Source: Amphibalanus amphitrite
Taxonomy: Eukaryota; Arthropoda; Thecostraca; Balanomorpha; Balanidae
Direction of reading: 5' to 3'
Length of the DNA: 64,000 bases
Assembly (NCBI RefSeq): GCF_019059575.1
Contig: NW_024881848.1
Coordinates: 186,001 to 250,000, forward strand
The notes beneath the pieces are model-generated. The model was not told the DNA's origin and ran no database searches. It saw only the letters and a program-made list of their open reading frames with translations. The position numbers and the translations under genes are program-made. The first letter of the stretch is position 1; every line of letters begins with the position of its first letter. Positions 33,001-40,000 of the stretch are shown one piece after another.

Positions 33001-33838
33001 GTCACACAGGACGTAGAGCCTCCGGCCCTGCAGGTTACCTTGTTCGAGCAGTGGAAAGGAACCTGGTCGAGCTTTGACTGGATTCGGCCGTCATCTTTTG
33101 AATGTTTTAATTTGATTTTGGTAAAGACTTAATACATTTCTTACGTAACAACGGGTAGTGAATACCTATACACTGGAGAGTGGAGATGTCATGAACGTCT
33201 ATCGCTTATAGATCGGTTGTGATTTCGGTATCTCATCGTTCCCTAGCTGCTATAATTAAATCAGATGCTCTTGTGGCTGGCATGCCTGTCGCTCTGCGAG
33301 TTCCTGCGTGTGTGTAGGTGTCCGGAGCATGTTCGCTATAAAAAGACCGACGGCCTCATAGGTCAGCGTCTCGTCAGCGGCGAGGCGGTAGGCGGCGCAT
33401 AGTGTCGATATCGATTACCGATGCGGGCGTTGATTTCGCACGCGGCCGCGTATCGATGTCGGTGGCTCCGGCCTCCGGTCGGTGCGGAGGGCCCACAGTG
33501 ACCGCTGGTCACCTGACCGCTCCCTCGGTCCGCAGGGCGCAGCGAGGAGCGACCGAACCGCAGACAGGAACGGCGCCCTGCCATCGGGAGCGGCCCACCA
33601 GCCGTCCTGGACCGCCAAACCGGGCCCGTCAACGACTGACCGCGGCGGAGGAGCCACAGACGACCGGCTTGAGCTGCGGGACGCTGTGGACGCTCCGTCG
33701 GGCACCCTGGGGAGGTGGAACCCGGCCTTCTGCTCTGGGGACGAGCGGGACACCGAGGCCGAGTGGGTGATGATCGTGCACCCGCCGGCCAAGGTGGCAG
33801 AGAGGCCAGCGAACGCCCAGTTCTCCACCAAACTGTGA
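13073..33838 (+). CDS. Mab-21/cGAS-like nucleotidyltransferase-fold protein, 14 exons
   Basis: Exons 13073-13241, 16149-16306, 17559-17761, 26379-26557, 26876-27132 (or from 26843), 29063-29278, 29486-29788, 30194-30418, 30668-31003, 31301-31481, 31791-31905, 32180-32267, 32621-32752 and 33536-33838 join in phase to 2865 nt, about 954 residues. The N-terminus MGSGQS fits N-myristoylation, so membrane attachment is likely. The nucleotidyltransferase core shows GSS at 102-104, EYD with E115 and D117, and a third acidic residue D286 in VSIDL, the cGAS/Mab-21 metal-binding triad. The C-terminal lobe has GFYMVP, WRVSMSAAE and a helical region ending YFFPGHNVIL near 480. The cGAS-type H-C-C-C zinc thumb is not seen. 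Residues 496-954 are helical, Ala/Leu/Arg-rich and unrecognised. Whether it makes a cyclic dinucleotide is unknown. Confidence 0.9.
13950..14460. repeat. diverged G-run and AGGTCA-rich repeat
   Basis: A G-run, then CCGATTTTGAAAATACAAACGG and ATGACGAGACAGGTCAG, align with the repeat at 8370-8640. It continues into clustered half-sites at 14265-14300 and 14419-14455, where AGGTCA recurs five or more times within 40 bases. Confidence 0.55.
14936..15084. mobile_element. hAT-type MITE, 149 bp
   Basis: Ends CAGAGGCGGATCCAG and CTGGATCCGCCACTG are inverted repeats starting with CAG and ending with CTG. The 8-bp sequence GACCTAAT is repeated exactly on both sides (14928-14935, 15085-15092), as for hAT transposases. 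It is too short to code. Confidence 0.85.
15596..15693. repeat. CAGA tetranucleotide microsatellite
   Basis: About 24 units of CAGA, interrupted once near 15640-15655 by ACACATGACAGACAAACAGA. Open frames across it are artefacts of the repeat. Confidence 0.95.
15730..16172 (+). repeat. 46-bp satellite carrying the exon-2 3' splice site
   Basis: Seven units at exact 46-bp spacing, plus degenerate ones before them. Each has a C-rich pyrimidine tract, CCCCGTCAG and GCGGGGGTCCCGG, meaning a complete acceptor plus the first bases of exon 2. Candidate exon starts fall at 15873, 15919, 15965, 16011, 16057, 16103 and 16149. Only the last continues into coding sequence directly. Confidence 0.92.
16149..16306 (+). 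CDS. Mab-21 gene exon 2 (GS motif)
   Basis: The acceptor CCCCGTCAG at 16148 is the choice that keeps phase with exon 1 (158 nt). It encodes helices leading to FLLSVGSSYEHYK, the nucleotidyltransferase GS loop. The donor is GTAACG. An acceptor at GGCGCAG would break the frame. Confidence 0.88.
16290..16512 (+). repeat. degenerate array of the exon-2 5' splice junction
   Basis: The junction ACTACAAG|GTAACG is repeated at 16307 (real), 16330, 16358 and 16480, with decayed copies between (for example ACTACAAGATAACG). Unit spacing varies from about 18 to 30 bp. Confidence 0.9.
17559..17761 (+). CDS. Mab-21 gene exon 3 (catalytic E-x-D)
   Basis: Acceptor TGTCTCAG, donor GTGAGT. Begins VNEPDEYDYMVRL, where E115 and D117 follow the GS loop at the spacing seen in cGAS and Mab-21 proteins. 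Ends in a split arginine codon (CG|T). Confidence 0.93.
17906..18140 (+). repeat. 5' LTR
   Basis: 235 bp, TG...CA ends, same sequence as the copy at 26026 by direct reading. Left flank TTTTA. Confidence 0.95.
18156..18899 (+). CDS. gag: retrotransposon Gag
   Basis: A 247-residue frame starts at the first ATG after the 5' LTR. The middle has the retrotransposon Gag fold (FSGEGTGADIVEWFTRAE, then FIAGLPDTVRSAI). The C-terminus carries one CCHC zinc knuckle, CWVCDQVGHIARRC, for RNA binding. A C_CCA_AAC heptamer at 18848-18854, directly after the knuckle, could shift ribosomes into pol, which overlaps in the -1 frame. Confidence 0.93.
   Translation: MPKVKAAASASAGVTPTAAESGGRATFDPRLIPEFSGEGTGADIVEWFTRAEVLSKHHGVNLALVLPARLTGGAFAVWLQMSEESRRSVDSVRDALYDAFAMDPLAAYDAYASRRLQPGESADVYLADLRRLATLYGGVSEKALACAFIAGLPDTVRSAIRAGTRAEALDLASILTRARAVLSDERTSTVAAAAREQVDRASRREPTERRTSRPPPRCWVCDQVGHIARRCPNGRETASAPAPSPNQ
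18848..18854 (+). promoter_or_regulatory. candidate -1 ribosomal frameshift heptamer
   Basis: CCCAAAC is phased as C CCA AAC in the gag frame, matching the X_XXY_YYZ slippery consensus. The pol frame is -1 relative to gag and is already open here. The downstream sequence is GC-rich, but I could not assign a pseudoknot. Confidence 0.7.
18855..21595 (+). CDS. pol: retrotransposon Pol, N-terminal part (PR-RT-RH-IN)
   Basis: The frame has no ATG near its start, consistent with frameshift expression. Domains in order: aspartic protease with VDTGCTD (DTG at 18959); an Ala/Val/Pro/Thr low-complexity linker (about 19220-19660); reverse transcriptase with VLDYRELN, VLDLRKAYMQL and YVDD (20267-20278); RNase H with TVWTDASS; integrase H-H-C-C zinc finger (about 21225-21350) and the first catalytic Asp (AIDVTHY). 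The frame is broken at 21596, right after the second Asp region (LLLDN), by the hAT insertion, and stops at 21604. The C-terminal remainder resumes at 25197 in the matching phase. Confidence 0.92.
23270..23920. repeat. GGGCCCGGGCCC-type satellite
   Basis: About 650 bp of imperfect units of roughly 22 bases or multiples, built on CATCCACCCGGGGGCCCGG. Because the unit is nearly palindromic, both strands give long Pro/Gly/Ala/Arg frames. None of these looks like a real protein. Confidence 0.85.
23978..24057. repeat. CT dinucleotide microsatellite
   Basis: Nearly pure CT repeat of about 80 bases within the nested hAT element. Confidence 0.95.
25197..25919 (+). CDS. pol: retrotransposon Pol, C-terminal part (integrase end)
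   Basis: Starts immediately after the second copy of the hAT target duplication and carries on the integrase core. The catalytic Glu is seen in GGNGIVERHHR. It is followed by a small beta-rich domain (GDLVWVRRRG, then VDGAPWHVRC) like the C-terminal DNA-binding part of Gypsy integrases, and a Ser/Glu-rich tail. Stop TGA at 25917-25919, about 100 bp before the 3' LTR. It is a separated fragment with no start codon of its own. Confidence 0.85.
   Translation, partial: TEFRGRRMGAFAARWGVTLRFRAVHEAGGNGIVERHHRTIKVMSARKGCAIAESLHRYNMTPRDGSQPESAPAAGVFRRVGRDLPVTGAGGQDDRPPPALPADSERGAGFREGDLVWVRRRGPATRCTDVSRPGTVTRIVTDQLIEVDGAPWHVRCVRHRHTGQPTAADPPIEDDSEPAMSLGASEHSSAVGETDPSVEVELPHSTSEEPPAQNSTEPRRSARVGAPPERFGVLVPNNIG
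26026..26260 (+). repeat. 3' LTR
   Basis: 235 bp, matching 17906-18140 by direct reading. Right flank TTTTA. Ends about 118 bp before Mab-21 exon 4. Confidence 0.95.
26379..26557 (+). CDS. Mab-21 gene exon 4
   Basis: Acceptor TTGTGCAG, donor GTGAGC. The first base completes the split Arg codon. Encodes ERLRDRFLALVREA and LCGCSGKIVDIGVLEYILRL, part of the nucleotidyltransferase lobe. Confidence 0.92.
26843..27132 (+). CDS. Mab-21 gene exon 5 with duplicated acceptor (third catalytic Asp)
   Basis: A 33-bp unit (GTGACCCGCGCAGTGACCTG then TTCCTCTCCCCAG) is present twice, so two acceptors lie at 26843 and 26876. Both are in the same phase; using the first adds 11 residues. Encodes VSIDLTLAVGLTGWP, the strand with D286, then PLSSVDALVVH. 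Donor GTGGGT at 27133. Confidence 0.92.
27133..29062. other. Mab-21 intron 5
   Basis: No gene seen. Includes alternating GTGCACTGTGCAGTGT motifs near 28278-28322, a C-run at about 28230, and a decayed copy of the exon 6 start at 28884-28926. Confidence 0.6.
28884..28926 (+). pseudogene. ghost copy of the start of exon 6
   Basis: GTTTATATGGTGCTGACGGA aligns with the exon-6 start GTTTTTACATGGTGCCGACG, followed by matching ACCACACCCG, about 175 bp upstream. The acceptor has decayed to CCACCAGTAG and a stop follows. Several differences are at third codon positions. Confidence 0.7.
29063..29278 (+). CDS. Mab-21 gene exon 6 (GFYMVP)
   Basis: Acceptor CTCCACAG, donor GTCAAG. Encodes GFYMVPTEP and STVWRVSMSAAEMEL, then VLRVLKIISSQL, matching the Mab-21 signature of Gly-Phe-Tyr-x-Val-Pro followed by a Trp-Arg-x-Ser strand and helix. 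Confidence 0.93.
29486..29788 (+). CDS. Mab-21 gene exon 7 (C-terminal lobe)
   Basis: 101 codons. STYMLKTLFYFELESDPELS and LRSYFFPGHNVIL correspond to the conserved end of the Mab-21 domain (S-x-Y-x-L-K-T-L and the YF-P-x-N motif). Donor GTGAGC. Confidence 0.95.
30194..30418 (+). CDS. Mab-21 gene exon 8
   Basis: 75 codons, charged amphipathic helices (RRVRQEERLLAVWLKLLER; QQVEYLDELLRQV), beyond the core Mab-21 domain. Donor GTAAGT. Confidence 0.88.
30668..31003 (+). CDS. Mab-21 gene exon 9
   Basis: 112 codons, Ala/Leu-rich helices (VLLSLTVAAHQLFASGRL; RRDLTQLRQMAQFAAAVCGQ) with an Ala run encoded by GCC repeats. No known domain recognised. Confidence 0.88.
31301..31481 (+). CDS. Mab-21 gene exon 10
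   Basis: Acceptor CGTCCGCAG; the donor GTGAGA follows the single base of a split Arg codon. Encodes SAELEERSRSGQLWAQQLLE and RLVFTPERGRTI. Confidence 0.85.
31791..31905 (+). CDS. Mab-21 gene exon 11
   Basis: Acceptor CGTTTCCCAG, donor GTAGGT. Encodes VELEKDLEFLLQEAEMED and TVHCMLQFANPI; both ends are phase-consistent. Confidence 0.85.
32180..32267 (+). CDS. Mab-21 gene exon 12
   Basis: 88 nt, acceptor CTCCGCCAG, donor GTGAGT. Encodes SHVDHLRRYGRQRGLGHIVP and AIIRMGQGE. Confidence 0.85.
32475..32545 (+). pseudogene. ghost copy of the exon-13 acceptor and start
   Basis: TTTCCCAG followed by CTGCTGGAGAGACTGACGGG repeats the exon-13 junction 106 bp upstream, with its pyrimidine tract. The copy then decays into CT-rich sequence and has no donor. 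Confidence 0.8.
32621..32752 (+). CDS. Mab-21 gene exon 13
   Basis: 44 codons beginning LLERLADGLPPPERSLALHQ. Acceptor CTCTCCCCAG, donor GTCGGT. Confidence 0.86.
32753..33535. other. Mab-21 intron 13, no other feature seen
   Basis: About 0.8 kb of AT-richer sequence between exons 13 and 14, turning GC-rich near 33360 before the acceptor. No repeat or gene recognised. Confidence 0.5.
33536..33838 (+). CDS. Mab-21 gene exon 14 (terminal)
   Basis: 100 codons plus TGA. A disordered first half, then LGRWNPAFCSGDERDTEAEW and VMIVHPPAKVAERP at the C-terminus. Acceptor GGTCCGCAG. Candidate poly(A) signals at 34225 and 34270. Confidence 0.85.
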   Translation, partial: GAARSDRTADRNGALPSGAAHQPSWTAKPGPSTTDRGGGATDDRLELRDAVDAPSGTLGRWNPAFCSGDERDTEAEWVMIVHPPAKVAERPANAQFSTKL

Positions 33839-35654
33839 GGAAACTGCGAGAGAGACGTGGTGAACGGGTAGCAGTCTGTATGCTATGCTAAGCGCGGCAG
33901 GTTATACGGAGAACATTTTATCGGTAAATCAAAAAAATGTTTAGGGATGGTTAGCATTGTTTATTGCAAAATAATGCGTTCTTGTGTGTATAACTAGTAT
34001 GATTTTATTTGTCATCCGTACCAAGCATTTACTACTCTAATAAGCAGCTATCTGTATTGTGCCTTGTCCTGTCAATGATGTGCTTTTATTGTGAGCACAA
34101 ACATAATATTTTCATGAGTACCTACAAATGACACGCGTTATTATCGATCGTTATCGATGGTAAGAATAACGTACTGCAGTTCCTGCAGTGTGTGTTCCTG
34201 TATGTGAAGTAGTGATATTGGTATAATAAAATGGGTTTTCGGTACTTGTGAATGATGCAGCTATGAGCTAATAAACACGGGGTGTAGCATATATGCAAAA
34301 AAAAAAAAAACAAATAAGCAACGCTGATTGCTGATTTGGCATCACAACAAGATTCGCTTAGCTGTATAGTCTCGGACATTCCTAAACTAGATGCCGGCAG
34401 CGCTCGTGCGTTGCCTTGGGCCAGAATTGGAGGATCCATAGCCCAATGACTTCATTAAAAACCGACTTTTGTGTCGCTAGATCGACGTTTCCCGGGATCA
34501 GAGGATCCCTCGTCAAAACCGTTATCCGCCCCCCGCACGCGCAGCTTGCACCTCTCGGATATTATCTCGCCGGAATGTCGTGATCAAATGTATTCTTCTT
34601 ATGACCTGCAAGTTTTGAACCAGTTAGAGCTGCCGTTTACCCTGCAGGCGTGGCAACGTACGAAGGGGTGCAATCGGCTTGCACGTGCATAGCTCATGCA
34701 CCACAGAGTTTAGCTCAACCAAATGTGCATTATTTTGGAGGCCTTGCCTGGGACTACCATTGAACCGATTTTGAGGTTGATAGCTTAAAATTTCTTTGAG
34801 CCAGAGGACCTCACGTCAAAACGGTTTTCCGACCCCAGCACGTGCAGCCTGCACCCCTCGCAGACGGTGACCCCCCTGGAAACTGGTTCAAGGTGTTACC
34901 GATGTGTCCCGCCAGTATGGCTTTACCCGTGACCTCGGGTTGACCTGAAGCCTTGACAAAAAATTTCGTGTCACCGAAACTTTGAAGCGGAATAGCATGT
35001 GCCACGAAGCACCGAGCGAATCGAGGCCAGCACCAAAAGTTTACCTCGCCGGAGACGAATCAAACGGTCCCACTTTCGTCCCGATCGGTCCACCCATTTT
35101 GACTCCAGGTCCAAAAAAGCTTGGACAAACTCACTCACATACTCACTCACTGACAAACAGGTTCAGCCGAACTTTTTTTCAGCGACCCACCAATGGGAAT
35201 TTCCGGATGCAAAAGCATGCTTTTGATCCTCCAATTCTGGATGACAAAACCGAATCATTTTGTCAATGTCACTGAAAGTTTCATTACACACCCAGACCTA
35301 CCTAATCAAACAGTTACTCTTGTTAACGTAGCTCTAAGCGAATAAAATAAAATAACCACAATAAATTGTCATGTTGGTGACGCACGCAAAAAAAAACTAA
35401 CCGCCACATGCACTTATTGATCACAGGTTAATTAATCATTTCATGGAAGAATGATGTTGATGTACGTCACGAGCATCTCAAAATATAAATCTTGAACTGC
35501 GCTGCGACGAGCATTTAAGCATCCGGTACGGGGAAATGGCGTAAATTCAAGCAAATCACAACTGATTCTCACACTCAATAAATGCTAGCAAGTAGCAATG
35601 AAAATCATTTGAAATGAGAAAAGTTATAATTCTTAATAAATTATCGTTGATGGA
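33839..35654. other. 3' UTR and intergenic, low-copy repeat pair
   Basis: Two related blocks near 34490-34560 and 34800-34865 share the TCAAAAC-GTT, CCGACCCC/CCGCCCCC, CACG-GCAGC-TGCACC and CTCG series. An A-run at 34296-34309 may be a retroposed tail. No gene seen. Confidence 0.4.
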
Positions 35655-36119
35655 ATGGGTGGGAAAATCTCGATACCATTTCTGTGTCCAGCAGACCCAA
35701 AGAAAACCGAAGAATCGAAGCATGTAGCAGAAAAGAAGCCAGAGCCGGAAGAGGAGAAGGAGCCCTCTCCTCCACTGGATGCGACGCCCGCTGTCGTCGA
35801 GGACACGTCTGTGGAAGCAATAGCGATCACATCTACCACAGAGCATGCTGAGCATCCGGAACGTCACGAGCCTCCACATCTTGTGAGCAGCAACAGCGTC
35901 CAGCCACGCAGCTCGTCGCCGCGGCCGATCCGGTCGTCAGCTGGCGTCGGCTACTCGTCGGCCGCCGCGCCCCAGGGACTGGACAGTCGCCAGAAGAGGG
36001 GCAGCATGCTGGCCCCCCTGATCAGCAGCGGCGGCTCCGGCTCCGTCGTCTTGGAGGCCTCCTCTCGGGGTGGCATGGCGCCGCCGCCGCGAACAAAGTC
36101 GCCGGTAGCGCAACAGTGA
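35655..36119 (+). CDS. unrecognised small protein, 154 residues
   Basis: A single uninterrupted frame with a good start context (GGAATGG) and TGA at 36117-36119. It begins MGGKISIPFLCPADPKK, with Gly2 and Cys11 giving possible lipidation, continues with a Lys/Glu/Pro-rich stretch, and ends in a Ser/Pro/Arg-rich disordered tail with PPPRTKSPVAQQ. AATAAA at 36587 would give a 470-nt 3' UTR. Codon bias resembles the neighbouring genes. It could be the last exon of a longer gene. No family recognised. Confidence 0.5.
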   Translation: MGGKISIPFLCPADPKKTEESKHVAEKKPEPEEEKEPSPPLDATPAVVEDTSVEAIAITSTTEHAEHPERHEPPHLVSSNSVQPRSSSPRPIRSSAGVGYSSAAAPQGLDSRQKRGSMLAPLISSGGSGSVVLEASSRGGMAPPPRTKSPVAQQ

Positions 36120-36964
36120 GCCCGCCCGGCACTCGACGGCTTCGTGGGACGTCCGCCACCAGTTGAGCGTTTTATAATCGATGCCTGTTTAGAACCGTTG
36201 CTAAAGACAAGGTCATTTTATTACCTTGTATACAAGACATGGTTTGTCTGACCCGCGCTGGACTTACGTAGGTAAGCCACTTCAAGGAATCGCAGAGAGG
36301 AAGTTCTATTCTGCGTGGTCGATTTTTCATCAGTTACGAACTAATAGACCGTAAAATGTTTTTTTTTTTAACCTTGTTCGTGATTTTCTTTACATGACGA
36401 AATGCCAACGGATTCAATCTGTCACTCTTGATGTTCTCATTCGGTTTTTTATGATTTATGCCTTCGTTTGTGTACTTACTGGCTACTTTGCCAAAGTTAT
36501 TGCATTAATTATACCGCAACATTTTTCCATGTAAAAAGCCGATGTGATGTAGGTAAACTAACCTAACTTGTGCCTAAAAGTGCAAAAATAAACGTTTTAG
36601 AGAACCATATTTCAGACCGATGTCTTTCAATTGAATAATCCTCGCAGCTTCTACTAAAACCCGCCGCATCCGGTCCCCTTTGTCCCCCTGTCGTCTGAGC
36701 GCCCTGCCGCCGGCCGCCGAACGGTGCGGTCCTTCCGCCGCCGCCGCCGGCACCTTCACTGCCGCCCGTCGCGACCGACGCGGCCGGCAGCGTCGCGGCC
36801 GTCGTCGGCGTCGGCGCCTCAGCTGGGCGATCGATCGTGGCCGGCCGGCGCGCCTATTGATTCGGCTGCCGGCAGCAGTGGGTGCGCGGCACGAGAGAGC
36901 GAGCGAGCGCGAGCGGCGGCCTGCGAGCGAGTCGGCGCGCCGCCACCGTCATGTCGTGACCGCG
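36120..36964 (+). promoter_or_regulatory. 3' UTR of the small gene, then GC-rich CACNB promoter region 1
   Basis: AATAAA at 36587 closes the first part. From about 36680 the sequence is strongly GC-rich with many CpGs, as for a TATA-less promoter or 5' UTR. A minimal upstream frame (ATGTCGTGA at 36951) lies 14 bp before the CACNB start at 36965. Confidence 0.45.
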
Positions 36965-37033
36965 ATGTCCAGACCGAGCTCGCAGGCTGACTACGACCCG
37001 GAGGAGAGCAGCCTGTTCCGCGGACCGATCCAG
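36965..37033 (+). CDS. CACNB: CACNB first exon A
   Basis: ATG followed by 22 more codons ([20 protein letters not shown]) and donor GTGGGT, phase 0. Joins in frame to 39279. It lies downstream of a CpG-rich leader. Confidence 0.75.
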
Positions 37034-40000
37034 GTGGGTGGCTGGGGGACGGAGGGTGGCCCCTGACGGACAGGTGGGCGCCGCGGCTGCGCCCCGGCCG
37101 CCGCGCCGCCGCCGCCGCCCGCACCCGGCCGCTGCGCCGCTCCCGAACGTGCCCTTCCATGAGGCGTGGTGAGGGAGCACTGTGGTTCAGTGACATAACG
37201 CTCAGAATTGAAACAGGGTGCTCGGCCATGAGTCGTCAGAATCATTCATATGGTACGAGACACACAGACAATACATAGACTGTGAGGAAGGAGGGTGCAA
37301 GTGCCCCCGTGAGTAGTTACGATACGATAGAGTTTACAACCCGTGTGCGGGGACACGAACATCGTTTTGAGAAGAAGTTACGTTATATTCATGGCTGTGC
37401 TACTCCTACGGCACAAAATTCCCTTGAAATGATGCCGTTTATTTTTTTCTTTTTACCTGAAGTGCCGTAATGCAGGTGGTCTTACCAAAGGGTCTTACCA
37501 ATTATGGTCCTCCAAAAGCCTTAAATAATACCGGCGTAATACCGAGAAAAAGTGAAGTTGACAAAATGACATTCAAAGAGCTGACATGACCTAAAACTTT
37601 GATATTTGTAGAAGTAAAATAAAGTTCTTTTGTTTATAAAAAAAACGAGGGAAAGACCCTTTCTTATGGGCCAATGTTACAAGGCACGTACTCGTATGCC
37701 AAACGATCGCCAATGCAATGCGATTAAAGGAACAAAAATCCGTTTGTTTTGAAGAGATATTCAGTAGATGTTAGCATGATGTTAGCACGAGAGATGTGCA
37801 TTTTGAATGGGAAACAACAGTTACTGACACGAGCTGAAGGGTCAATGAACTCGAATCAAGATTAAAATTAAGAATCATCAAAGACAGGAAGAAGCAAGGG
37901 AAGAAGGTAGACCTGACCTTCCTGGATCAGTTGTGGAAGGTGCGCATTCCGCAGCGCACCAGCTAGGCAATGTAGACAATAGGGGTTAAAGGAAATAGTT
38001 CACTTTTTAACATGGGTTTTGAACTGGAATAGCAGTTCCGTAGCTTGGGCTGAGACGAGCATAAATCAGGAGCTTTTACAGCCCAACGATCACCCTAGGC
38101 AAAGATATTCTATTTCTCGTCCCGAAAAAGGTGTCTTGCGTTGAGGATGTGTGCCTTGCATATATTTCCATCCAGTATGAAAAGAGCATGGGTCCCGAAA
38201 ATTATTCAGAAACTAGAGAAATTATCTACGAGAACTCTAGAGAAATTCTCGTACTGATCAATTAGGACATTCAGGGGAACATTATCAGATCGAGCAGATC
38301 GCCCAAATGCCGGTGGCTGCGATAATTTCTCTGTTTCTGAAGAATTTTCGGGACCCATGCTCTTTTCATACTGGATCGCGTGTGCCTTACAGAAACTGAA
38401 AAGTTCTTCCTATATCAAAATATAGAAAATAATCTTTTGTTATAAAAAGGTTTTATTTTCTTTGCTGATTATTTTGAACATAAAAAATCATAAATCCGTT
38501 GCAAAAAAAAAATAATTTCGTGAAAGTGAACTATTTCCTTTAACTGAGTGATAAATGATCATCGATGCCAAATTGACCAAACTATTTAAATGGCGTTATA
38601 TTTAACAAAATGTTACGGCACATAAATGTCCTTGCGTCGTTTCTAGCTCAGGAAAACATCCACAAAGCAATGACAGTGATGATTCACTGTGTGACTGCTG
38701 ATGCCGGTGAGCGGAGCCGTGAAGCTATGCTGCTGAGGCGTCCTGTGGTACCTCTCTCCACTGCCACTCCCGTGGTACCCCTCCCGTGGTACCCGTATTA
38801 CCCTGACCCGACTGGTGTTGTGACGACTTGGCTGCAGGGCGCAGGGTTGACCAGAGGGTCACTTTTAGCCCAGTGAGGTGAGTTCACGAAGGCGCAGCTT
38901 CCAATCATCAGTTGGATTACATGAATATCAAGACGAAGATTAGACAATGCATTTTGGTTTTGATCTTGTTTATTTGATAACATTGTAAAAATAGGACCCC
39001 CAAAAGAAGACGATTAAAAAAGAAATAACGGGACACACTAATTCTACCCACCCAAAAAAAACTAACTTTTTTGGGACTTTAAACTTTTAACTTTTAACTT
39101 TTAACTTTTAACCGGACTTTTAACTAAGTCCGGAAAGCTGCCGTACTGGTCAGGACGACGCCATGGATGGATATAAAGCACGGTGGGGTGAAAAGGGTAA
39201 CGTTTAGATAGCACGACAGGGAAAACTTTTTAATCAACGGTGTTCTTATGGTCGTTGACTGACTGCCATCATTTTCAGACACGACTTCGAGGCGTTCGTC
39301 ACCGCAGGAAGCAACACAACCGCTCCGATGGCAGCGTATCCGACAGCTCCAACAGCTTCATCAGACAGGTGAGGTCAAATCCTTCGGCACATGGTCCCAC
39401 AGCACACCCAACCTGCCCGGCAAACCCAGCCTTCATCAGACAGGTAAGACGAGGTTCTGCGGCACCCTCGGTCCCAGAAAGAATCCAGTGTCTACGTCAG
39501 TTCCAATCCAACAGTTTCATCAGATAGGTAAGGCGAGATCCTCCGGCACTCGGGCCTACCGAGTCCTATAACGACGACGGCGCTCAAGCGCCAACACTTG
39601 CATCTTGGGGCACTGGGCCGAGACATTCGAGCGAAAGCTGACAGCGGAAGCTACTGTATATTGTATGGCGGACGACTTTCGGTATCGACTTCTATACGAC
39701 TGTTACAAGTATTGGTGAATTCGTGAATGAGGAGGGTTGAGATCAAATGTAGCCAAAGCGTCTTTGACGGGTCAACAAGGAATTGAAATGACCGTTGACC
39801 AGGTCGCCCGAAGTTTCTTCCCTATTGCCATCCCTCGAGATGCTCTCCTCTCGAAGTTCATTCTCTGTTCGAAGACTGACGGGGACTCACCAATGAATTG
39901 GCGCCTTATGCATCATGTGTTGTGTTCAAGATACAGTCATGCAGATTGTGTTAGGTAGCAAATAAGACACCGAACCCAAGCTCGCCACAGATTTTTATTC

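Larger units (their letters stand above)
37034..39278. other. CACNB intron with a TTAA element
   Basis: Contains the 37990-38539 element and a run of TTTTAACTTTTAAC units near 39073-39110. No gene seen. The frames at 38610-38876 and elsewhere have no support. Confidence 0.5.
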
